Assembly (NCBI GenBank): GCA_964389925.1
Contig: CAYMGE010000092.1
Location: forward strand, 1 to 23,919
Direction: 5' to 3'
Origin: CALECP01 sp964389925
GTDB taxonomy: Bacteria > Chloroflexota > Anaerolineae > Promineifilales > Promineifilaceae
Length of the DNA stretch: 23,919 nt
Shown: positions 15,876 through 23,829 of the stretch, piece by piece
How positions within the stretch are numbered: position 1 is the first letter of the stretch
Layout: each line of letters starts with the position of its first letter
Translations under genes and position numbers: made by a program
Notes under the pieces: model-generated
Databases searched by the model: none
Seen by the model: only the letters and a program-made list of their open reading frames with translations
What the model was told of the DNA's origin: nothing

Positions 15876-18083
15876 ATGAATCGAAAAGCTTTTGTCGTTG
15901 TTGCTATCGCGCTGTTTATCGCCCTATGGGGGATATTGCGTCAACCGTTGGAACAGCCACAGGCCGCTACTGCAAAGGGGCGTGTGATTGCGGCGCAAAT
16001 GCAGTCGATTGCATCGGCCGATCAAATCCTCTGGAATCTTGCCCTAAACGATACCGTCTTTGGAGCTTTTGTGCGCGACAAAGAGCTTGATCTATTGCGC
16101 GTGATTCCGCTCAAATCGGGCGAATCGACGGCCTTCGCAGGGTGTGCGATGGGAGAATGCTCGCTCTTACGCTTCTACAACTATACAGACGGCGGCACAA
16201 TTGAGACAGTTTTCAACAGCACAACAAAGCAGTTTGTACAGAGTTGGCAGGATTTAGACAATCGGCCGAATCCCTCTTTTTATCTCACAAAAAAAGTTGT
16301 AGACATCGCTGCGGCCGATCAGCGTGTCGTAGACGTGCTAGGCGATATTCGTCAAGCAGAAACAGCGATGATACCAATGTCTACTTGGCTCAATGATAAT
16401 GAGTGCCGCAATGATTGGTGCGTTGATTTGACATTTCACGATCCGAGCGAGAGCGGCAAAATTTTTCATATCGTCGTCAATATGCACGAGGAAAATGTAT
16501 CGCGTACCTTTTTTACGCGGGGGCGCGATGACCGTTTCTACCAAGAGGCAGATGGACTCGATGAGAATTTGCCTGCCTTCACCGATGGGTGCCATGAGGA
16601 TCACGGTTGGAGCGTTTGCTGGGAGATGACGGCCGATGATGGGGTCAACTTCTACAACGCTCGCTACGAGGATCAACTCATCTTTACCACAGCCAAAATT
16701 GGTCAAGTTGAAGCGTACTATCCTTCGTGGCCGGGTGGTTATCGAGACGAAATCGGATTTGCCTCTACCGTACCACCCAAATTTGACACACGGCTTGTTG
16801 AGATGGAGGGCGCATTTCAAATTCGTCAGCTATTTACCGAACCGTTTGACTGGCCAAACTGCATCTGCTGTTATCGTTATATCCAAGTGATGACATTTGG
16901 TGCGGATGGTAGCTTTGAACCCGATTTTATCTCAGAAGGCCCCGGCTGTGACGAGCTTTCCGAATACCGTCCATTTTGGCGATTCAATTTGGCAATGAAC
17001 GGCGAAGCCAATGAGTCACTGTACTATTGGGACAAGACACAGTGGACAGAAGCAATAACAGAACAAGATTTGTCGCTGTACGAAACGGGGGTCGAGGACG
17101 AGCGGCTTATTACGCTGGCAGGCGATGCAACTTATCGCTGGATACCTGAACGGAGCGACCCGTTGGGTTTAGATGAGGGGCGGCTGTTTATCGTCGAAAG
17201 TGATGGGGATGCGCCGATTGTTCCCGGCCCAGCCGACACGTATGATCCGCCGCTTGCGTTAGTGACGGGCGAAGATTTAACAGACGAAGAGTCTGATCTG
17301 GTTGTTTGGTATGTGCCAATTTTGAAGACGAAGAAAGGCGGGCCTTGGTGGTGTCAGCCTGACCCTGAGCCGCTGGTGTCGCCCTGTTCGGTTGGGATGC
17401 GTGTTGTTCGTTCTAGCAAAAAGGTTGAACAGCCGACAGAAGCGGAGCTAGCCCAGTTAGAGGCAAATCGGCCGACACCCATCCCCCCACAAATCACCCC
17501 CACACCCAGCCTAGACGAAAATGGCAACGAAATTGCTGCCGTTGCCACCCTCCCCCCCACCCCACGCGCAATCACAGGCGCGTTGGCGGAGGAGATCATT
17601 CTCAACTCCGGCTGTGGAGCATGTCACGAGGTTGGGGAATTAGGAGAAGAGGGCAAAGTGGGGCCAAATTTATCAAATATCGGCAATGTAGCACATGCAA
17701 GGGTGCCGGGACAATCGGCCGAAATCTACCTTCGCAACTCGATTCTCTATCCCAATATCTTTCTCGTTGAAGATTGCCCAAATGGAGCTTGCCAGCCAAA
17801 CGTGATGCCCGGCACTTACTACTTACAGCTAACCGAAGGGCAAGTTGATACGCTTGTCGATTACATGTTGACGTTGCAGGATGGCGAGCCAGAGGAAATT
17901 GGTGCGTTGCCCAGCGATTCCAACAGCGTCGAGCCAGGCGACATTCAAACAGCGCGGCCGACAGAACAGGGAATAGACTCTACAGCCATTGTATTGATCT
18001 CACTCGTAGCAGTTGCGGTAGGCTTACTGATTTTGACTATCTATTTGCTGTCACGCAGACCAGAAGAAAACCAAGCTAAATAA
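15876..18083 (+). CDS. Exported copper-amine-oxidase-like protein fused to cytochrome c, membrane anchored
   Basis: 735 aa from the ATG at 15876, which follows AAAGAGAG by 7 nt; ATG 15870 is also possible. It has a signal anchor at 4-21, a large domain to about 530, a Pro/Thr-rich linker, a class I cytochrome c with CGACH (580-584) and likely axial Met644 (NVMPG), and a C-terminal helix near 705-728. The large domain resembles the copper amine oxidase core. W-x-M-x-x-D-D-G-V-x-F-Y followed by the T-A-K-I-G-Q-V-E-A-Y-Y region matches the entry to that fold, and YRYIQVMTFGADG (333-345) aligns with the TPQ strand (NYDY…F…DG). The copper His-x-His site reads as Ser-x-Tyr before the WRFN arginine and the third His site as Lys, so normal copper chemistry is doubtful. 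Amine oxidation with electron transfer to the heme is inference. Confidence 0.6.
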   Translation: MNRKAFVVVAIALFIALWGILRQPLEQPQAATAKGRVIAAQMQSIASADQILWNLALNDTVFGAFVRDKELDLLRVIPLKSGESTAFAGCAMGECSLLRFYNYTDGGTIETVFNSTTKQFVQSWQDLDNRPNPSFYLTKKVVDIAAADQRVVDVLGDIRQAETAMIPMSTWLNDNECRNDWCVDLTFHDPSESGKIFHIVVNMHEENVSRTFFTRGRDDRFYQEADGLDENLPAFTDGCHEDHGWSVCWEMTADDGVNFYNARYEDQLIFTTAKIGQVEAYYPSWPGGYRDEIGFASTVPPKFDTRLVEMEGAFQIRQLFTEPFDWPNCICCYRYIQVMTFGADGSFEPDFISEGPGCDELSEYRPFWRFNLAMNGEANESLYYWDKTQWTEAITEQDLSLYETGVEDERLITLAGDATYRWIPERSDPLGLDEGRLFIVESDGDAPIVPGPADTYDPPLALVTGEDLTDEESDLVVWYVPILKTKKGGPWWCQPDPEPLVSPCSVGMRVVRSSKKVEQPTEAELAQLEANRPTPIPPQITPTPSLDENGNEIAAVATLPPTPRAITGALAEEIILNSGCGACHEVGELGEEGKVGPNLSNIGNVAHARVPGQSAEIYLRNSILYPNIFLVEDCPNGACQPNVMPGTYYLQLTEGQVDTLVDYMLTLQDGEPEEIGALPSDSNSVEPGDIQTARPTEQGIDSTAIVLISLVAVAVGLLILTIYLLSRRPEENQAK

Positions 18084-18747
18084 CGCTCACAAACTCATCC
18101 CATGACTTCTTTTGCAGAGCATGTGTTGGCACCTGTGCATCTTCGGCCGGATAGCCTACAACCAAATTGATATAAGCGCGTTCGTTTTTCGGCCGATCTA
18201 GAATTTCACCTAAAAATCCCATCGGGCTGGGTGTATGTGTTAGACAAGCCAGCCCAGCATTGTGTAATGCTGCAATCAAAAACCCTGTTGCAATCCCGAC
18301 TGATTCCTGCACATAGTAGTGTTTTTCTTTATTGCCATCCTGCCTTAGACCATAGGATTGTGCGAAGATCACAATGAGACAGCCTGCACGATCAATGAAT
18401 GATTTGTCGGCATCTGTCCCCAATGGAGCAAGGGCTTCTAGCCATTCGGCCGATGCACGCCCTGCGTAAAATGCCCGCTCCTCTTCTTCCGCAGCGAGCC
18501 GAATTTGATGCTTAATATCAGAGTCTGTCACAACCACAAAGTGCCACGGCTGCTGATTTGCTCCACTGGGCGCACGTCCAGCCGTTTCAAGGCACATTTT
18601 GATCACGTCCAACGGCACAGCTTTGTCTGCAAAATCACGAGTACTATGACGTTCACACATCAATGCAAAAAAGTCATGGGCGCGACCGCGCATCTTTTCG
18701 ACAGGATATGTCTGCATTTCTAATGGAACAGATGAAATCGTGTGCAT
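18076..18747 (-). CDS. Nitroreductase-superfamily flavoprotein, iodotyrosine deiodinase (IYD) type
   Basis: 223 aa. The FMN-binding start RHSTRDF (33-39) and the family segments AGRAPSGANQQPWHFVVV (56-73), ESVGIATG (148-155) and LTHTPSPMGFL (169-179) are clear. The IYD active-site lid is complete: Glu90, Tyr94 and Lys115, with the spacing (4 and 21 residues) of the human Glu157/Tyr161/Lys182 triad that grips the zwitterion of halotyrosine. Reductive dehalogenation of halotyrosine is therefore possible, though bacterial substrates are poorly known. GAGG precedes the ATG by 8 nt. Its stop overlaps the convergent upstream gene by 8 bp, leaving no room for a terminator. Confidence 0.88.
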   Translation of the reverse strand: MHTISSVPLEMQTYPVEKMRGRAHDFFALMCERHSTRDFADKAVPLDVIKMCLETAGRAPSGANQQPWHFVVVTDSDIKHQIRLAAEEEERAFYAGRASAEWLEALAPLGTDADKSFIDRAGCLIVIFAQSYGLRQDGNKEKHYYVQESVGIATGFLIAALHNAGLACLTHTPSPMGFLGEILDRPKNERAYINLVVGYPAEDAQVPTHALQKKSWDEFVSVI

Positions 18748-18800
18748 AATTTTTGCCTCAACAATACCAAATGGGTTTCTAAGACGCGATTATACAATTT

Positions 18801-18829
18801 TTGACTTCTTAGACCGAATTGCATGTTAA
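18801..18829 (+). promoter_or_regulatory. Candidate parA promoter (TTGACT-17-TGTTAA)
   Basis: A -35-like TTGACT (18801-18806) is 17 bp from a weaker -10 TGTTAA (18824-18829). The start point would be near 18836, placing the parS-like site and both palindrome copies in the untranslated leader. Confidence 0.4.
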
Positions 18830-18842
18830 AATCAAAGCAAGA

Positions 18843-18858
18843 TGTTTCATGGGGAACG
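18843..18858. promoter_or_regulatory. Degenerate parS-like site
   Basis: TGTTTCATGGGGAACG matches 13 of 16 positions of a parS-type TGTTTCACGTGGAACA, but the central CGTG is lost. It abuts the first palindrome copy. It may be a relic or a diverged site. Confidence 0.35.
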
Positions 18859-18879
18859 AACGTTGTCGGTCGGCAACAT
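18859..18879. repeat. parAB palindromic repeat, copy 1
   Basis: AACGTTGTCGGTCGGCAAC followed by AT. The 19-mer is a near-palindrome (arms GTTGTCG and CGGCAAC, one mismatch), making it a candidate ParB operator or centromere site. It starts 29 bp before copy 2, about three helical turns. Confidence 0.65.
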
Positions 18880-18887
18880 ATTGCAGA

Positions 18888-18909
18888 AACGTTGTCGGTC
18901 GGCAACGTT
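18888..18909. repeat. parAB palindromic repeat, copy 2
   Basis: The same 19-mer followed by GTT, which makes the outer AACGTT arms fully symmetric. Identity with copy 3 extends on to TTTTGAG (through 18914), longer than the palindrome alone. Confidence 0.7.
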
Positions 18910-18948
18910 TTGAGATGAAATTTGTAGAAGATATGGAGTGCATTATTT

Positions 18949-19770
18949 ATGGCGACAAAGTTTATTGCGGTGGTTAATCAAAAAGGAGGCGTTGGCAAGA
19001 CGACATCGGCCGTCAACATCGCTGCTATCGCAGCCCGCCTGCTCGGCTCTGAGCGCGTTTTGCTGCTCGATGCAGACCCGCAAAGCAATTCGACGGTTGC
19101 GCTGCTTTCGGCCGATGCCGCATTTGGCAATCGTAGTGACACATTTCTGACACTGCTTGACGTTTTAGAAGGTCGCTGCGAACTAGATCAAGCAGTACAT
19201 TCTGTCAATTTGGCAGCTGCGGGTGAGTTTGATGAGGGAAATTTAGCGATCATTCCCGCCCGTTTGGAGCTAGCTGCCCTAGAGGTTCAGTTAAACTCCG
19301 CTCAAAACTTGTTCACGCTACGTCGTAAGTGCCGCACGATACGGGATAAATATGAGTTGGTTATCATTGATACGCCGCCCAATATCGGTGGTTACATGAT
19401 GAACATCTTGATGGTTGCAACACACATTGTCATACCTGTCACACCCGGTATTTACGAAATTATCGGTCTCAATTCTCTGCTGGACACGATTGAGCCTGTC
19501 ATAGACGAACTTAACCCAAATCTACAAATTGCCGGTATATTACCGACACGGGTAAAGCGGACACGCTTTGCAACAGATGGTGTCAATGCACTTCGCAAAC
19601 GGTTTGGTGAAGAGATGGTGCTACCCATTATTGGCGATAGAGTTGTCATTGAACGCGCTCACATGCAGGCTCAGGATGTTTACAGCTATCAGGCAGAGAG
19701 CGATGGCGCACAGATGTACTTAACTGCAACACAGACATTATTGGAACGAATCGGGCTGATGGAGGATTGA
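18949..19770 (+). CDS. parA: ParA-family partition ATPase
   Basis: 273 aa, with a deviant Walker A of KGGVGKTT near residues 12-19, Walker A' DADPQSN, and Walker B VIIDTPPN. No N-terminal HTH is present, so it is the short ParA/Soj form. It positions DNA or cargo by ATP-dependent dimerisation and is stimulated by ParB. The ATG follows GGAG by 10 nt, and the leader contains two palindromic repeats and a parS-like site, so autoregulation by the ParB protein is likely. Whether this is the chromosomal locus or one brought in by an element cannot be settled here. Confidence 0.9.
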   Translation: MATKFIAVVNQKGGVGKTTSAVNIAAIAARLLGSERVLLLDADPQSNSTVALLSADAAFGNRSDTFLTLLDVLEGRCELDQAVHSVNLAAAGEFDEGNLAIIPARLELAALEVQLNSAQNLFTLRRKCRTIRDKYELVIIDTPPNIGGYMMNILMVATHIVIPVTPGIYEIIGLNSLLDTIEPVIDELNPNLQIAGILPTRVKRTRFATDGVNALRKRFGEEMVLPIIGDRVVIERAHMQAQDVYSYQAESDGAQMYLTATQTLLERIGLMED

Positions 19771-19771
19771 C

Positions 19772-20887
19772 ATGAGCGATGAGTCAGCATTTGGCAACCT
19801 TATTGGGTATCGAGGGCGACTGGGGCAGCGTAACTCAGCGCAGCAAGAAAAAAACAGTGTAACTCGTCAGTCACTTTACTCACTGCGCCCCGACCCTGAA
19901 CAACCACGTAATTTATTTGGAGAAGCAACTTATCAGCAGCGGCTTTGGAACGGGGATGATCCACGCGACGTGTTGCAGGATTGGTTAGCAACCGCTGAGA
20001 GCCATGCAGCACGCAAACAATCGGCCGACTCCCTCCGACATCTCGCTGCCACAATTGCAGAATACGGTCTCATCCAACCTATTACTTATCGCACGTTACC
20101 CAGCGAGATGAATGCGCCAAACGGTGTGGACAAGCTCATTGTGACGGGGGAGCGCCGCTGGTGGGCGCACGTTTTGCTCGATATTGAGGATCGGGAGATT
20201 GAGGGACGGTTGTCGGCCGATTCTATCAAGGCTATAGCTCTCCCGAATGATGCGAAAATTCGCGGAATGCAGCTAATTGAGAACTTGTCACGCGAAGGGC
20301 TAAATGCCGTTGAACGAGCAGATGGATTAAATCAACTGCGTGTGGAAATGTCTGCGGGGCGTACAAAACCGATTGCTTGGACGGAGGTTGAGAAACGGCT
20401 AGGCATTGATCGCACCTATCGTTGGCGCATCCAGCAAGTTGATAAACTCTCCGCTAGGGCAAAACGTTTAATTGTGGAAAATGATCTGACAGAGAACGCA
20501 ATTCGGCCGATTACCGCCAACAAAGCTCTTCAAAGCCGTCCAGATTTGCAGGAGACAGCTTTACAAACATTGGTCGCTTGGCAAAATAATGATGAGGATA
20601 GCAACAATCGACGCTTAACACAGCATATTGCACAGTTGCTGCATAAGGAAGTCGAGGATGGGGCGGCCGAAGTTGTCCTTGATTATGCGGCCGTGACGCA
20701 AAAAGCGATCAGTCGCATCTCCTCCGCGGCTAAATCTCTCAATAGGCTAGACGGTGGGGGTCGGCTCTATCTAGCTAATATACTGGCGGCAGATGAACGA
20801 ACAAAACGCTCGTTCATCGCCTTGCACGAACAAATAGAAACGTTACTGCAAGAAGTAAACGTTGTCGGTCGGCAACATTTTGAGTAG
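19772..20887 (+). CDS. parB: ParB-like DNA-binding partition protein with an inserted segment
   Basis: 371 aa, starting 1 bp after parA with GGAGG as ribosome-binding site. The N-terminal ParB box LRPDPEQPRNLF is followed by about 45 extra residues before LAATIAEYGLIQPI, where canonical ParB proteins go on directly. The CTP-binding GERRWWA motif, the ENLSREGLNAVERA segment and a helix-turn-helix (WTEVEKRLGIDRTYRWRIQQ) are present. The last residues (NVVGRQHFE) are encoded by the third palindrome copy. It likely binds that palindrome, which surrounds the locus; this is inference. The insert may alter CTP gating or partner binding. Confidence 0.85.
   Translation: MSDESAFGNLIGYRGRLGQRNSAQQEKNSVTRQSLYSLRPDPEQPRNLFGEATYQQRLWNGDDPRDVLQDWLATAESHAARKQSADSLRHLAATIAEYGLIQPITYRTLPSEMNAPNGVDKLIVTGERRWWAHVLLDIEDREIEGRLSADSIKAIALPNDAKIRGMQLIENLSREGLNAVERADGLNQLRVEMSAGRTKPIAWTEVEKRLGIDRTYRWRIQQVDKLSARAKRLIVENDLTENAIRPITANKALQSRPDLQETALQTLVAWQNNDEDSNNRRLTQHIAQLLHKEVEDGAAEVVLDYAAVTQKAISRISSAAKSLNRLDGGGRLYLANILAADERTKRSFIALHEQIETLLQEVNVVGRQHFE
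20858..20884. repeat. parAB palindromic repeat, copy 3, inside the parB 3' end
   Basis: AACGTTGTCGGTCGGCAAC then ATTTTGAG, nearly identical to copy 2 over about 28 bp. It encodes the ParB C-terminus, so it either evolved in place or was captured by the gene. Confidence 0.75.
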
Positions 20888-20927
20888 TGACAATATCTTT
20901 TTTCAAAAAACATATTTATTAGTTTAA

Positions 20928-20957
20928 TTGTAAACAGGCTTATTTCTGTTTTACACT
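20928..20957 (+). promoter_or_regulatory. Candidate promoter for the P5C dehydrogenase (TTGTAA-18-TACACT)
   Basis: TTGTAA (20928-20933) and TACACT (20952-20957) with an 18-bp spacer, in AT-rich DNA after parB. AGGG (20977-20980) serves the ATG at 20987. Confidence 0.35.
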
Positions 20958-20986
20958 CACAACCTAAAGCTTACGCAGGGAACCCC

Positions 20987-22609
20987 ATGATTAAATCAAC
21001 TATACCAGCACCTAAAAATGAGGCAATCTTAACCTATGCACCCAATAGCCCAGAGCGCGTTGAAATTCAGGCAAGGCTGAACGAAATGCGCTCGCAAACG
21101 GTCGATATTCCTCTCATTATCGGTGGAAAGGAGATTCGCACAGGCGAAACTAGTGAAATTCGTTCTCCTCACAATCATGAGCAACTGCTTGGCATCTATC
21201 ACAATGCAGGCACGAAAGAGGTGGAGATGGCGGTGGAGGCAGCTTTGGCGGCGCGTGCAGCTTGGGCAGCTTTGCCATGGGAGCAACGTGCGTCTGTCTT
21301 TTTGAAAGCGGCTGACCTTTTAGCAGGGTCGTGGCGCTCCACGCTCAATGCAGCGACGATGCTGGGACAGTCAAAAACGGTTTATCAGGCAGAAATCGAC
21401 TCGGCTTGTGAACTAATTGACTTTCTGCGCTTTAACGCAAAGTTCTATGAAGAGATTTTGGAGCAGCAGCCGATAGCGAACTCGGCCGATACATGGAATC
21501 GGATGGAGTATCGGCCGCTTGAGGGATTTATCTTTGCAATCACCCCCTTCAACTTCACCGCGATTGCCGGCAACTTGAATACAAGTCCTGCGCTCGTTGG
21601 CAACGTGACACTTTGGAAACCATCGCCTAGCGCAGTCTACTCCGGATATTATGTATACAAATTACTTGAGGCCGCCGGCTTACCCGCTGGCGTGATTAAC
21701 TTTATCCCCGGCGACGCATCGAGCATGGCGGAGCAACTGTTGGCACATCCAGACCTAGCCGGCGTTCACTTCACAGGCTCAACGAGCGTCTTTCGCGGGA
21801 TTTGGGCAAAAATTGGTGAAAATCTTGCTACGATGAAAAGCTATCCACGCATTGTTGGAGAAACGGGGGGGAAAGATTTTATTTTTGCACATCCATCGGC
21901 CGAAGTCACATCGCTTGTTGTCGGCGCACTGCGTGGTGCATTTGAATATCAAGGGCAGAAATGTTCGGCCGCTTCACGCATGTACATCCCGCGTTCAATC
22001 TGGCCTGAGTTCAAGCAAAAATATATAGCGGAAGTTCACAAAATCAGGGTAGGGGAGATCGAAGATTTCACCAACTTTATGGGGGCAGTTATCCATCGTC
22101 AATCATTCGACAAAGTAACAGGCTATATCGAGCAAGCTCGTGCGGATAGCAATGCCGAAATTATCACAGGTGGAAACTATGATGACAGTGAAGGTTTTTT
22201 TATCGAGCCAACGACAATTGTCACAACCGACCCACACTATCCAACAATGGAACAGGAGCTTTTCGGCCCCGTTTTGACGATCTACGTTTATGCTGATGAG
22301 GCGTTGAACGAAACGTTAATCCTTTGTGACGAAACATCGCCCTATGCACTCACAGGGGCAGTTTGGGCACGTGATCGTCATGCGATCAGTTATATGCTAG
22401 AACATTTACGCGACAGTGCAGGTAATTTCTACATTAACGACAAACCAACGGGAGCTGTTGTCGGGCAACAACCTTTCGGTGGCGCACGTGCTTCTGGGAC
22501 AAATGACAAAGCCGGAAGTCCACTAAATTTGATGCGCTGGTTGAGTGCAAGGGCTATCAAAGAAAATACTAACCCCCCAGTGGATTGGTCATATCCATCG
22601 GTGGCATAA
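20987..22609 (+). CDS. pruA: L-glutamate gamma-semialdehyde (P5C) dehydrogenase, ALDH4 type
   Basis: 540 aa, the length of stand-alone ALDH4 enzymes. The EYRPLEGFIFAITPFNFTAIAGN stretch begins near residue 174, with TPFNF at 186-190. The general base Glu292 is in GETGGKDF and the catalytic Cys326 in GQKCSAAS. It oxidises glutamate semialdehyde, the hydrated P5C, to glutamate with NAD+ in proline and arginine catabolism. No proline dehydrogenase gene is in the window. It has its own promoter candidate and probably forms a single-gene unit. Confidence 0.92.
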   Translation: MIKSTIPAPKNEAILTYAPNSPERVEIQARLNEMRSQTVDIPLIIGGKEIRTGETSEIRSPHNHEQLLGIYHNAGTKEVEMAVEAALAARAAWAALPWEQRASVFLKAADLLAGSWRSTLNAATMLGQSKTVYQAEIDSACELIDFLRFNAKFYEEILEQQPIANSADTWNRMEYRPLEGFIFAITPFNFTAIAGNLNTSPALVGNVTLWKPSPSAVYSGYYVYKLLEAAGLPAGVINFIPGDASSMAEQLLAHPDLAGVHFTGSTSVFRGIWAKIGENLATMKSYPRIVGETGGKDFIFAHPSAEVTSLVVGALRGAFEYQGQKCSAASRMYIPRSIWPEFKQKYIAEVHKIRVGEIEDFTNFMGAVIHRQSFDKVTGYIEQARADSNAEIITGGNYDDSEGFFIEPTTIVTTDPHYPTMEQELFGPVLTIYVYADEALNETLILCDETSPYALTGAVWARDRHAISYMLEHLRDSAGNFYINDKPTGAVVGQQPFGGARASGTNDKAGSPLNLMRWLSARAIKENTNPPVDWSYPSVA

Positions 22610-23228
22610 TCTTTTCCCAAAGGAATGGGTTATCAGCTACCCTAAAATTGACCGCATCTCCTCTAAGCTGCTAGATTCGCTCTGTAATCATACTTCTCAG
22701 TTTTCTGCAAGGGGTTGTATTTGGCCTTAGGGGGCTATTCAGCAGCTTTTTGTGCATTTCATCTCTTTGATCTTTCAAGAAGGTAAAGCGTAGCCTCACC
22801 TTGTCATGTGAGGGGCAATTTCGCAACTTCCCAAATTTTTGAGAAGATACGCAATTTCTTTCTTAATTTCGCTAGAAGCGGCATCATTTCATGGTGCAAT
22901 CGGCCGAATCAACTTGGTAATCCACTTTCTCTCATAAATCATTTAACTTTACTTGCCTTCTCATAGCACGTACTCTCATTAGCTTAATATAGCACTTGAT
23001 CTCGGCAGATCGCCCGATAAAATGCCAAATATCGCCCTTTTTTGCTCATAATACAATTAATTCATAGATCAAATCCACATTTGAAAAGATGACAACCGCA
23101 TCTTGATATTAATAAATCTTCATTTTTCTGGTTTATTAAGTTGCGATCACCATTTCGCCATTGTAGAAAGCTAAGTGATCGGTTATAGTCCTACATGAAA
23201 TCAGATATTCACTGGTCTATTGATTATT
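22610..23228. other. AT-rich stretch without a supported gene
   Basis: About 620 bp. A minus-strand frame of about 60 codons ending near 22671 has no clear start or family and is not annotated. One TCGGCCGA lies at 22901. A short CCCA…TGGG hairpin just after the P5C dehydrogenase is too weak to call a terminator. Confidence 0.4.
23161..23189 (+). promoter_or_regulatory. Promoter for the XRE regulator (TTGTAG-17-TATAGT)
   Basis: A -35-like TTGTAG (23161-23166) and a near-consensus -10 TATAGT (23184-23189), spacer 17 bp. The leader would be about 33 nt. Confidence 0.5.
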
Positions 23229-23615
23229 ATGGTACTTGGAACAGAACTACGACGGCTACGAAAAATACACCAACAAACGCTTACAGAAGTGAGTGATAAA
23301 ACAGGTATTGCGATCTCGTCCCTTTCGACTATTGAACGCGGCCGAACCAGTCCCACTATTGAAACCTTACAACGGCTTGCCCGTTATTATCAGGTTCCCA
23401 TCCAACAGCTATTGGACATTGACCAAAAACCACCAGTTGAGGCGGTTGTGAGGTCATTACCTGGTTTTACAGAGTTTGAGGGGCAAATGAATGGTAATAT
23501 AAGCGATGACCTCAAATCATTGCTATTGCATGTCAATTCAAAGGCTCGGCAGCCAGCAAAAGACATCGACGATTGGCGACGCTATTACTATACGCTAGCC
23601 TCTATCATCAACTAA
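23229..23615 (+). CDS. XRE-family helix-turn-helix regulator
   Basis: 128 aa from the ATG at 23229; a TTG at 23220 is also in frame and no Shine-Dalgarno is clear, so the start is uncertain. Residues 5-62 form an XRE/Cro-like HTH: LRRLRKIHQQTLTEVSDKTG, then SSLSTIERGRTSPTIETLQR, then VPIQQLLD. The rest has no recognised ligand-binding domain. It probably regulates nearby genes or itself; target sites are not visible. Confidence 0.85.
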   Translation: MVLGTELRRLRKIHQQTLTEVSDKTGIAISSLSTIERGRTSPTIETLQRLARYYQVPIQQLLDIDQKPPVEAVVRSLPGFTEFEGQMNGNISDDLKSLLLHVNSKARQPAKDIDDWRRYYYTLASIIN

Positions 23616-23813
23616 AAAGAGTCCGATATTATATTATGTGGTTTATGACCTTGAGTTATCTTCGCACGCCAAGAGCTAGCTTATGGCTTATTGAGAAAAA
23701 AAAGGCCCGCGTGAACCAAATTTTCCAGAAATCTCACGGAGCCGGACGTGGGTATAATAGGTTTTCCTAATTATTGCCCTTCATTGTGACCGTTTTGGTG
23801 TAGATCGTCAAGG

Positions 23814-23829
23814 GGTCGGCAACTTTTTT
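23814..23829. repeat. Half copy of the parAB repeat
   Basis: GGTCGGCAAC followed by a T-run matches the right half of the parAB palindrome plus its tail. The left half is absent. It lies just beyond the end of the partial minus-strand gene, suggesting the palindrome is not confined to parAB. Confidence 0.3.

Noticed and set aside
18859..20884. CRISPR array
   Set aside because: Only three copies with irregular spacing (29 bp, then about 1970 bp) and no cas genes.
22671..22870. Minus-strand frame of about 60 codons ending near 22671
   Set aside because: It lacks a convincing start codon and ribosome-binding site, and I could not match its product (FLKDQRDEMHKKLL) to a transposase or other family.
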